DNA of 64,000 nucleotides from UBA6170 sp034429975 (GTDB lineage: Bacteria; Chloroflexota; Anaerolineae; Anaerolineales; Anaerolineaceae). How positions within the stretch are numbered: position 1 is the stretch's first letter; every line of letters starts with the position of its first letter. The DNA is taken from assembly GCA_034429975.1 (NCBI GenBank), contig DAOUFM010000146.1, positions 124,001 through 188,000 on the forward strand, given 5' to 3'. The position numbers and the translations under genes are program-made. Under the pieces are notes generated by a model. It saw only the letters and a program-made list of their open reading frames with translations. It was not told the DNA's origin and made no database searches. Below, in pieces: positions 1 through 6,769 of this stretch.

Positions 1-127
1 GATCCATGGTTTATTGCATTTATTGGGATTTTCTCATGAAAATGAAAAGAGCAAAGATAAAATGTGGGCTGTTCAATCTCAAATTCTTCGTCTGAATAAT
101 ATCAAATTACAACGATTGCCTGAATGA
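1..127 (+). CDS. ybeY: Endoribonuclease YbeY, C-terminal end (partial)
   Basis: Only the last 41 codons are present, read from base 2. They encode IHGLLHLLGFSHENEKSK, which matches the YbeY zinc motif HGxLHLxGxxH with its three histidines. YbeY is a single-strand-specific RNase used in 16S rRNA 3' maturation and ribosome quality control. The stop codon overlaps the dgkA start (ATGA), so the two are translationally coupled. A ybeY-dgkA order is common in bacteria and supports the call. The N-terminus lies outside the window. Confidence 0.85.
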   Translation, partial: IHGLLHLLGFSHENEKSKDKMWAVQSQILRLNNIKLQRLPE

Positions 128-489
128 AATTAATTGATTTTTTTATTGGGCGTGTTAAGTCATTTCTACCTGCCTTTCAGGGTATCCTTTACGCTGTAAA
201 ACATGAAAAGAATATTTGGTTTCATGGATTAGCAACCCTGGCCGCACTTATTTTTATTTTTATTCTTAAATTAAACTATATTGAAATTCTTTTTTTTATT
301 TCAGCTATCACATTTGTTTGGGTTTCCGAACTTTTCAATACTGCGATAGAACAACTGCTTAACTTTATCCACCCTGATAAAAATCACCATGTTAAAAATA
401 TAAAAGACCTATCTGCTGCTGGCGTTTTTTTGGCTGCAGTTTATGCAATAATCGTTTTTTTTGTTATTTTATTTATAAAGATTTACTAA
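124..489 (+). CDS. dgkA: Diacylglycerol/undecaprenol kinase family protein
   Basis: This 121-residue protein has three hydrophobic segments (about residues 35-50, 52-70 and 97-118). It carries the family signature ELFNTAIEQLLNFI followed by KDLSAAGV near residues 68-101. Prokaryotic DagK-type kinases phosphorylate diacylglycerol or, in many Gram-positive and related phyla, undecaprenol, which feeds the lipid carrier pool for cell-wall synthesis. The length is normal. The start overlaps the ybeY stop. The choice between the two substrates cannot be made from sequence; the undecaprenol role is inferred from the ybeY-dgkA context. Confidence 0.88.
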   Translation: MKLIDFFIGRVKSFLPAFQGILYAVKHEKNIWFHGLATLAALIFIFILKLNYIEILFFISAITFVWVSELFNTAIEQLLNFIHPDKNHHVKNIKDLSAAGVFLAAVYAIIVFFVILFIKIY

Positions 490-501
490 AAAAATTATTA
501 A

Positions 502-1155
502 TTACAAATATTCTCGCAGATTATGTTCAACAGCATATGCAGCAGCCTCAGCACGATTCGAGACTCCTAATTTGGAAAGAATGCTGCTAACATAATTTCG
601 AACAGTCCCCTCACCCAGGAATAAGTTTTTAGCTATTTCTCTATTGGTTTTTCCTTCAGATACTAACAATAGTACATGTTTTTCTTGCTGGCTCAAATTA
701 GCAAAAGCTGAGGCCTCTTCTTCTTTTACGGCTCTTCTCACCTCTTGAAAGACCCTTTGGGTTACTGCCGGGTCTAATGCAGCTTCTCCCCTGCCTACTT
801 GTTCAATCGCCCGCACCAAGTCCTCTCCGCCAATTTGTTTTAAAACATAGCCGGATGCGCCAGCCCTAATTGCTGAAAAAAGCATTTCGTCTTCAGCGTA
901 GGAAGTTAACATAATTACTTTAATGTCTGGATAATTTTTTGTGATCTCATCACAGGCTTCTATTCCGGAGGACCCTGGCAAACGGATATCCATTAGCACT
1001 ACATCAGGTAATAATTTAGATACTTTGTCCAAGGCTTCTTTAGCAGTTCCAGCTTCACCAATTACTTCAAACTGCGGATTTCTATCCAATAACGATTTAA
1101 GTCCTAACCGTACAACTTCATGATCATCTACTAGCAATATTCTTTGTTTAGACAT
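502..1155 (-). CDS. NarL/FixJ-type two-component response regulator
   Basis: A 217-residue protein with an N-terminal receiver domain (residues 3-120) and a C-terminal LuxR-type helix-turn-helix (about 150-210). The acidic pair DD is at residues 10-11, the phospho-acceptor is D56 in VVLMDIRLPG, and the conserved Lys follows in GYVLKQ. The HTH contains LSQQEKHVLLLVSEGKTNREIA. It should be a DNA-binding transcription regulator controlled by a histidine kinase, but no kinase gene lies nearby. It sits 11 bases after xth on the same strand, so they are probably co-transcribed. An AGGAG ribosome site precedes the ATG. Confidence 0.92.
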   Translation of the reverse strand: MSKQRILLVDDHEVVRLGLKSLLDRNPQFEVIGEAGTAKEALDKVSKLLPDVVLMDIRLPGSSGIEACDEITKNYPDIKVIMLTSYAEDEMLFSAIRAGASGYVLKQIGGEDLVRAIEQVGRGEAALDPAVTQRVFQEVRRAVKEEEASAFANLSQQEKHVLLLVSEGKTNREIAKNLFLGEGTVRNYVSSILSKLGVSNRAEAAAYAVEHNLREYL

Positions 1156-1166
1156 ATTCAGGCTCC

Positions 1167-1931
1167 TTACTCACCAATAATTAATGTCACCGGACAATGA
1201 TCAGATCCTTCTACATCACCCAATATTACTACATCATTGACCTCATTCATTAATGAATCACTGACTAAATAATAATCCAAACGCCAGCCAATATTCCTTC
1301 TCCGTGCTCCAAACCGGTAAGTCCACCAGGTATATTCAATTTTGTCAGGATACAACTCCCGATAGGCATCCTTAAATCCGCTTCTCAAATATTTTGAGAT
1401 CATCTCACGCTCTTCAGGAAGAAAGCCGCTTGTTTTTTCATTTTCCTTCGGATTGGCTAAATCAATAGGGGTATGCGCAGTGTTAAAATCACCGGTGATA
1501 ATAATTTTTTCACCTTTTTTATGCAGTTCATTGCATTCATCCAGCAAAAAATCATAAAAATCCAATTTAAAATCTACTCGATCCTGCCCCCTTTGACCAT
1601 TTGGAAAATAAATATTATATAAAAAAAAATTATCATGCTTTGAACGTATTACACGCCCTTCTTCATCGAATTTTTCAACCCCTAATCCATAACGAATTTC
1701 TAATGGTTCTTTTTTGAAATAAGAAGCTACTCCACTATAACCCGGCCTCTTTGCTGAATTTATATGAACAATGTGGTCATCCAGTTTCAAGGCTTCTTCA
1801 GGAATTTGCTCTGGAAAGGCTTTTATTTCCTGTAAACACAAAATATCCTTGTCATATGTTTTTGCCCAATCAACAAAACCTTTATTGACTGCAGCTCTTA
1901 TCCCATTCACATTCCATGTTGTAATTTTCAT
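1167..1931 (-). CDS. xth: Exodeoxyribonuclease III / AP endonuclease
   Basis: A 254-residue protein of the exonuclease-endonuclease-phosphatase fold, full length for the ExoA/Xth family. It starts MKITTWNVNGIRA and carries the catalytic blocks LCLQEIKA (metal-binding Glu), GDFNTAHTPIDL, YTWWTYR and the terminal GSDHCPV with the active-site Asp-His. It cleaves 5' of abasic sites and removes 3' blocking groups in base excision repair. It is the first gene of a two-gene unit with the downstream response regulator. A likely promoter lies upstream at 1966-1993. Confidence 0.95.
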   Translation of the reverse strand: MKITTWNVNGIRAAVNKGFVDWAKTYDKDILCLQEIKAFPEQIPEEALKLDDHIVHINSAKRPGYSGVASYFKKEPLEIRYGLGVEKFDEEGRVIRSKHDNFFLYNIYFPNGQRGQDRVDFKLDFYDFLLDECNELHKKGEKIIITGDFNTAHTPIDLANPKENEKTSGFLPEEREMISKYLRSGFKDAYRELYPDKIEYTWWTYRFGARRRNIGWRLDYYLVSDSLMNEVNDVVILGDVEGSDHCPVTLIIGE

Positions 1932-1965
1932 TTATCTAATCTTTCTTCGTGGTATGGTAAACTAT

Positions 1966-1993
1966 ATTATATTTATTTTTCTGATTGTACCAA
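1966..1993 (-). promoter_or_regulatory. Putative sigma-70 promoter of xth
   Basis: On the minus strand TTGGTA is followed by a 16-base spacer and a perfect TATAAT, about 35 bases before the xth ATG. The same interval carries TATATT on the plus strand, which may serve the divergent receiver gene at 2006. Confidence 0.5.
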
Positions 1994-2005
1994 TTGGAGT
2001 GCAAA

Positions 2006-2374
2006 ATGCCAAAGAAAATTGTCTATATTGAGGATGATTTAGAAATGATTTACCTCATAAAGATGATCCTTGAACGAAAAGGTTATGAAATTGTCTCTGT
2101 TTCTGATGGATTAAAAGGTTTCGAGACTGTGGAACAAGAAAAACCTGATTTAGTAATGCTTGATTTAATGATGCCAAATATTGATGGTTGGGATATTTAC
2201 CACCAACTAAAATCAAACGAAACAACCAACTCTATTCCGGTTATTGTAATTTCTGCAAAAGCACAACCAATTGATAAAGTTCTAGGTCTGCAAATAGCAA
2301 AAGTTAATAACTACATTAGCAAACCATTCCGACCTCAAGAATTAATAGATAGTATCGAGGAAATCCTTAGCTAG
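2006..2374 (+). CDS. Stand-alone receiver-domain response regulator
   Basis: A 122-residue CheY-like protein with no output domain. The acidic pocket is E9-D10-D11, the phospho-acceptor is D53 in LVMLDLMMPN, and the switch Lys is in YISKPFRP. The start was set at the ATG at 2006, preceded by TTGGAGT; an upstream TTG at 1985 would add seven unlikely residues. Single-domain receivers act by protein-protein contact or as phosphorelay carriers. It runs straight into the DUF192 and LysM/M23 genes, so the three are likely one operon. Its partner kinase is not in the window. Confidence 0.9.
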   Translation: MPKKIVYIEDDLEMIYLIKMILERKGYEIVSVSDGLKGFETVEQEKPDLVMLDLMMPNIDGWDIYHQLKSNETTNSIPVIVISAKAQPIDKVLGLQIAKVNNYISKPFRPQELIDSIEEILS

Positions 2375-2381
2375 TTGATTT

Positions 2382-2756
2382 ATGAAGAAAGTAATAATTG
2401 ATAAAGTCGATAACCCTTTACTTTTATCGGAAAAATTAGAAGCCCGTTGTTTTGAAAGCTTTTTTGAACGTTTTAAAGGCCTAATGTTTGACAGCGACTT
2501 ACCGATCAATCAGGCGGCATTATTTATCAATAAAAATGAAACGATAATTGATTCTACAATCCATATGCTTTTCATGAATTATGATATCGCCGTTTTTTGG
2601 CTAAACGAATCCAATATTGTTGTGGATAAAAAAATCGCAAAAAAATGGACTTTGATAAATTCTCCATCAAAAAAAGCACAGAAAATTTTAGAAACTCACA
2701 TTGAATTTTTTGATAAACTAAACATAGGAGATAAAATCAGCATTGAAAATATCTAG
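2382..2756 (+). CDS. DUF192 family protein
   Basis: A 124-residue protein. The family pattern is visible as RFKGLMF near residues 30-36, then IHMLFMNYDIAVFWLNE at about 60-76 and VVDKKIAKKWTL, ending in LNIGDKISI. DUF192 proteins are small beta-rich proteins of unknown function, often exported; this copy has no signal peptide. The usual MWMKNT segment is diverged here to HMLFMNYD. The stop lies 14 bases inside the next gene, showing tight coupling to the LysM/M23 peptidase. The family call is good, but the function is unknown. Confidence 0.78.
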   Translation: MKKVIIDKVDNPLLLSEKLEARCFESFFERFKGLMFDSDLPINQAALFINKNETIIDSTIHMLFMNYDIAVFWLNESNIVVDKKIAKKWTLINSPSKKAQKILETHIEFFDKLNIGDKISIENI

Positions 2757-4107
2757 ATTAGTTTGTTTATTAACGATTTTAACTTTTCTTTTCTTTCCTC
2801 ACACAAATATTTCCGCTCAATCCAATCAGCCAAACTATCCGGTATACATCGTGCAACCCGGGGACACAATTAATGTAATTGCAATAAAATTTAATGTTAG
2901 TGCTCAGGAAATTATCGATGCAAATGGTATTACTGACCCGAACTTATTAAGCGTTAATACACAGCTAATAATTCCAGGTATTAAAGGAGTTACTGGAGTT
3001 CTTTCTACCAAGTCCGTCGCAATTGGCGAAACCTTAGATGAAATTGCTAGAGTATATCAATTGCCAAAAGAGGTACTCTTAAGGTTAAACCAAATCACCT
3101 CACCTTCTCAATTTTTTATTGGGTCGAATGTGATTCTAGTTGAAGGAGAGGATAATTTGTTTTTCAAATCCTCTCTATCCTCTGGAGAATCATTTTTGGA
3201 AATGGCAACAAAAGAAAATGTTCCTTTTTGGGATACCATTCTTGAAAATACAGTGGGTTCCCCCTGGCAAATCCTTCCTCAGGAAACAATAGTTCTGCCC
3301 AAAGAACCCAATGAAGCACAGGCAAATGATATAGAATTTGTTGGACTTCCACTAACACAAGGGAATTCTTCTGTCCTTAATGTAAGATCAAAATTAAATT
3401 CAACTCAAGCAAGTATTGGTGAAATCCATTTAAATTTTTTTGAGAATGGTATTTTCAATTCCTCAATTTTTGGAATTCATGCAATGTTACCACCCGGTCT
3501 TTATCCTTTCCATGCAGAATATATCAACCAGAGTGGTAAACAAATAGTTATTGATCAACTAATCTTAATCCAACAGGGGTTTTACCCACAAGATCCCCCA
3601 CTGCATGTTGACCCGGAAACTTTAGATGATTCGTTAACAAAGCCAGAAGAGGAGTTAATTTTCTCTAAAACCGCACCTTTTACGAATGAAAAATATTGGT
3701 CCGGGTTATTCAGACCTCCGGTTGATGAACCTATTTGCATTAAATCCTGGTTTGGAAACCGCAGGTCTTATAATGATCAACCCTATAACCGTTTCCATGC
3801 TGGTGTTGACTTTGGAGTTTGTGCCAATCTCAACATTTATGCCCCAGCAGATGGAAAAGTTGTTTTTACCGGATTGCTTGTTTCAAGAGGGAATGCTACG
3901 ATCATTGATCACGGTCTGGGTGTTTATTCAATTATGTGCCACCAATCGGAAATTCAGGTTGAAGAAGGTCAATTTGTAAAAGCTGGAGATTTAATAGGAC
4001 AAATTGGGACAACAGGAAGATCCACAGGACCTCATTTACATTGGGAACTGATTGTAAACGGTGTGCAGGTTGATGCTCTCCCATGGTTAGACAAATCATT
4101 TCCTTAA
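2743..4107 (+). CDS. Secreted LysM / M23 peptidase
   Basis: A 454-residue exported protein. It has a signal peptide (residues 1-26), a clear LysM domain (about 34-79, YIVQPGDTINVIA), two more degenerate LysM-like units (about 89-130 and 142-185), a linker, and a C-terminal LytM/M23 metallopeptidase domain (about 325-454). Zinc ligands are H352 and D356 (HAGVDF) and H433 (HLHWE). M23 enzymes cut peptidoglycan cross-bridges or act as activators of cell-wall hydrolases. The usual HL of the third motif reads MCHQSE. The TTG start overlaps the DUF192 stop. Confidence 0.92.
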   Translation: MKISRLVCLLTILTFLFFPHTNISAQSNQPNYPVYIVQPGDTINVIAIKFNVSAQEIIDANGITDPNLLSVNTQLIIPGIKGVTGVLSTKSVAIGETLDEIARVYQLPKEVLLRLNQITSPSQFFIGSNVILVEGEDNLFFKSSLSSGESFLEMATKENVPFWDTILENTVGSPWQILPQETIVLPKEPNEAQANDIEFVGLPLTQGNSSVLNVRSKLNSTQASIGEIHLNFFENGIFNSSIFGIHAMLPPGLYPFHAEYINQSGKQIVIDQLILIQQGFYPQDPPLHVDPETLDDSLTKPEEELIFSKTAPFTNEKYWSGLFRPPVDEPICIKSWFGNRRSYNDQPYNRFHAGVDFGVCANLNIYAPADGKVVFTGLLVSRGNATIIDHGLGVYSIMCHQSEIQVEEGQFVKAGDLIGQIGTTGRSTGPHLHWELIVNGVQVDALPWLDKSFP

Positions 4108-4171
4108 AACAAAAAATATTAGTGTATAATCATACGCGCAAAATTAAGTTTAGAAAGAAAGAAATTAATTT

Positions 4172-5740
4172 ATGATCCTATCAAAAGAAAAAAAGAATAA
4201 TGTCTGGGAGAACTTTGAAGTAACCAACAATGACATAGATTTTATTTTCAATAATTTATTCGAAACTGAAACACCCTCAACCTCACTTGATATCGCAAAA
4301 ACCCTCATTCAGGAAAAAATTAGGCAAGAAAAATTAAGAAGAGAAAATTTAGAAAAATCTAAAGGTGATATCTATCTTCCTAAGGATGATTTTGAAATTG
4401 GGCAAAAGCTCACTTTTCCAGCCTTAAATTATTCAAGTGGTGATGTTATTAATAAAAGACCAGGTAACAATCCGGAAATTCCTGAATTTACTGTTATCCA
4501 GGTGGATTTTCACCAGGGATTGATAAAAGAATTCGCATCCAACCTGGAAGATCATATCTTAAACCAACCTAAATTAGACCTGGGTGAAGAATCAGACCTC
4601 AACTTTGATTCGATTTTTTCTATTTACAAAAAGGAAATCATCCAATCTCTGGAAGAAAAACTTTCTACTAACCAGGATATTGTCCGGGTAGCTGGTTATT
4701 GGTTTCCTAGGTCTTTGTTAATCGATATTAATATTGGTTATCTTAATTTAGCAGAAGCAGTGTTAGAAATGTCAGGTGGAGGTCCGCTTTCAACCTCGAC
4801 TATCATAGATCAAATTGAGCTGCCTATCGATTCAAATTTAAAGTTGACTGAATTTTCACTTAATCTAGCACTTCAATTAGACTCTAGATTTGATGAGGTT
4901 GGACCAGCAGGAGAAACTCTTTGGTTTCTTCATCGTTCAGAACCTGAAAATGTTAGAACTCTGCCAAAATTTTTAAAATCCGATTTTCAGAAATCATTTG
5001 ATATCTCAAGATTCTCAGATTACTTTAAGGAAATGAATGCGGGAATTTTTGATGAACTTGAATATTCTGAGGAAAATGACAATAATTCTGTTCATGATGT
5101 AACAATTCCGATCATCTACCCGCACCTAATTGCTGGTTCCCTTCCATTAAGCAATGAAATGAAAAAATTATTTCCCACTGCTTACGAATCCCCAAGAGTA
5201 CGCTTTACTTTTATTGATGGTGAAACAAAAGAGAGTTTTGCCGGATGGGTTGTAAGAGAAAATAAATATGTCTATGGTTTAAAGGAATGGTATGAGAAAA
5301 ATAACGTTCTTCCAGGAAGTCTCATTCATTTGAAGGAAGGCCGCAAACCAGGAGATGTGATCATTTCAATTGGGAAAAAACGACCAACGAGGGAATGGGT
5401 AAGAACTGCTATTCAATCTTCCGATGGAAAGATCAGTTTTTCTATGACTAAACAACTCATCTCTACAGAGTTTGATGAAAGAATGGTCATCGCCATTCCT
5501 AATACGGATCAAATAGTAAGCCTCTGGGACAAATATTCAGATTATCCAGCCAACAAATTAGTTCCTATCCTTGTCAAAGAGTTAGCAAAGTTAAACCCGC
5601 AGGGTCATGTGCATGCGCAAGAACTTTACGCTGCATTCAATGTAATTAAACGCGTTTCACCAGGTTATGTTTTATTTTTACTAGAAAACAATCAGGAAAT
5701 CGAACATTTAGGAGATTTATATTTTCGAATTAAAATATAA
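4172..5740 (+). CDS. Hypothetical protein, 522 residues
   Basis: I do not recognise this family. The protein is soluble and acidic with no signal peptide or membrane segment. There is a charged helical stretch at residues 45-65 (RQEKLRRENLEK), a possible winged-helix-like part near 200-270, and a C-terminal half rich in beta-type sequence (VRFTFIDGETKESFAGWVV, then PGSLIHLKEGRKPGDVIIS). The ATG follows an AG-rich ribosome site, and a TATAAT box lies at 4125-4130. It ends 14 bases before the next unknown gene, and the two are probably co-expressed. It looks like a real conserved gene by length, codon use and context. Confidence 0.7.
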   Translation: MILSKEKKNNVWENFEVTNNDIDFIFNNLFETETPSTSLDIAKTLIQEKIRQEKLRRENLEKSKGDIYLPKDDFEIGQKLTFPALNYSSGDVINKRPGNNPEIPEFTVIQVDFHQGLIKEFASNLEDHILNQPKLDLGEESDLNFDSIFSIYKKEIIQSLEEKLSTNQDIVRVAGYWFPRSLLIDINIGYLNLAEAVLEMSGGGPLSTSTIIDQIELPIDSNLKLTEFSLNLALQLDSRFDEVGPAGETLWFLHRSEPENVRTLPKFLKSDFQKSFDISRFSDYFKEMNAGIFDELEYSEENDNNSVHDVTIPIIYPHLIAGSLPLSNEMKKLFPTAYESPRVRFTFIDGETKESFAGWVVRENKYVYGLKEWYEKNNVLPGSLIHLKEGRKPGDVIISIGKKRPTREWVRTAIQSSDGKISFSMTKQLISTEFDERMVIAIPNTDQIVSLWDKYSDYPANKLVPILVKELAKLNPQGHVHAQELYAAFNVIKRVSPGYVLFLLENNQEIEHLGDLYFRIKI

Positions 5741-5754
5741 TTATATGATCACTT

Positions 5755-6195
5755 GTGATGAATGAGATTAAACGACATAGTATAGTAAAACCAACACTTA
5801 ATACGCCATTCCATATAGATTTTGACTGGTGGAAAAACCATGATCATAATTGGCGAATATACCTTCATAGTTTTTTATGTGAAGAACACCAGGCATTGTA
5901 TTCAAATGAAGAATCATCATCTTCAATTGATTGGGTAGATCCTGCCACTGCTGAAGTTTTAGTTGTTGATGGGATGCAACATGCATTAATGCATCATTGC
6001 GTAAAACAATCAGATTTTTTATCCCAACACACCACGATCGTAGACACGATATTTGGTATTTTCCTTTCTAACGGGAACAAACCCTTATCACCTGAACAAT
6101 TAAGTAGTATAACTGGAAAAGCAGCACTAACTATTCTAAGAACTTTTTCTGGCCCACAGGTTTATCGTGGCATTCGACCAGTAATCAATAATTAA
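5755..6195 (+). CDS. Hypothetical protein, 146 residues
   Basis: Not recognised. The protein is soluble, with a Trp/His-rich N-terminal part (HIDFDWWKNHDHNW, residues 20-33), LCEEHQALY, and a His pair in MQHALMHHCVKQSD near 75-88. The C-terminal third, LSPEQLSSITGKAALTIL, may be a small helical domain. The start is either GTG at 5755 or the directly following ATG at 5758. It lies 14 bases after the 522-residue unknown gene and just before tRNA-Arg. The two genes probably work together, but nothing in the sequence names the task. Confidence 0.62.
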   Translation: MMNEIKRHSIVKPTLNTPFHIDFDWWKNHDHNWRIYLHSFLCEEHQALYSNEESSSSIDWVDPATAEVLVVDGMQHALMHHCVKQSDFLSQHTTIVDTIFGIFLSNGNKPLSPEQLSSITGKAALTILRTFSGPQVYRGIRPVINN

Positions 6196-6202
6196 ATTAC
6201 AC

Positions 6203-6278
6203 GCCCCTGTAGCTCAATGGACAGAGCACCAGCCTTCTAAGCTGTTGGTTGAGGGTTCGAATCCCCCCAGGGGCGCCA
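6203..6278 (+). tRNA. tRNA-Arg (anticodon UCU)
   Basis: The acceptor arm gcccctg/caggggc pairs perfectly at all seven positions, and the 3' CCA is encoded. The anticodon loop cTTCTaa places TCT at 6236-6238, which decodes AGA. The TTCGAAT T-loop is present at 6256-6262. Two stem positions are unpaired: C27-U43 in the anticodon arm and A50-C64 in the T arm. The discriminator base is G. Confidence 0.93.
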
Positions 6279-6340
6279 TTTGTTTAAAAGATTTAAAAAA
6301 ATCAAATATATCACTTATGAAAATTTGTATAAATTCTTAT

Positions 6341-6368
6341 TTGGCATTTATACTATTTTTGTGATAAA
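6341..6368 (+). promoter_or_regulatory. Weak candidate promoter of the hsp20-lon operon
   Basis: TTGGCA at 6341-6346 and GATAAA at 6363-6368 are separated by 16 bases, upstream of hsp20. No CIRCE inverted repeat was seen in 6279-6425. A second -10-like TATAGT is at 6408-6413. Which is used cannot be decided from sequence. Confidence 0.3.
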
Positions 6369-6425
6369 TTTTTAATAATTAAACATTAAAATGTTTACCG
6401 CAACATTTATAGTAAAGAAAGAACT

Positions 6426-6755
6426 ATGATAAAAAATACAAGAAACTGGCGTCCTCCTACTGATGTTTATGAATCCGAAGAATTTATAATTGTAAAAGTC
6501 GAAATAGCAGGAATGGTTCAAGAAAATTTTGACATAACCTTTTATAAAAATGTTTTAAACATATCAGGCTGTAGATCAGATGAAAATGCAGCCATTAAAT
6601 CTTTTCATCAATTAGAAATCGGTTATGGTGAATTTTTAACTTCTATAGAGATTAATATTCCGGTCAAAGTCGATCAAGCTGATGCGGTGTATAAAAACGG
6701 ATTTTTACTCATTCACCTACCTAAAGATCACCCTAAAACAATCAAAATCCAATAG
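6426..6755 (+). CDS. Small heat shock protein (Hsp20/alpha-crystallin)
   Basis: A 109-residue protein that is essentially only an alpha-crystallin domain. It begins WRPPTDVYESEEFIIVKVEIAGM and shows the NVLNISGCR beta strands, the loop with FHQLEIGYGEF, and the closing AVYKNGFLLIHLPKD (the GxLxI/L motif). Small Hsps bind unfolding proteins without ATP and hand them to foldases or proteases. The N-terminal arm is very short. It lies 14 bases upstream of lon, so holdase and protease are probably one stress operon. Confidence 0.92.
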   Translation: MIKNTRNWRPPTDVYESEEFIIVKVEIAGMVQENFDITFYKNVLNISGCRSDENAAIKSFHQLEIGYGEFLTSIEINIPVKVDQADAVYKNGFLLIHLPKDHPKTIKIQ

Positions 6756-6769
6756 AACAGAAGATTATT

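Noticed and set aside
6279..6425. CIRCE (HrcA) operator ahead of hsp20-lon
   Set aside because: No TTAGCACTC/GAGTGCTAA inverted repeat or close variant is present.
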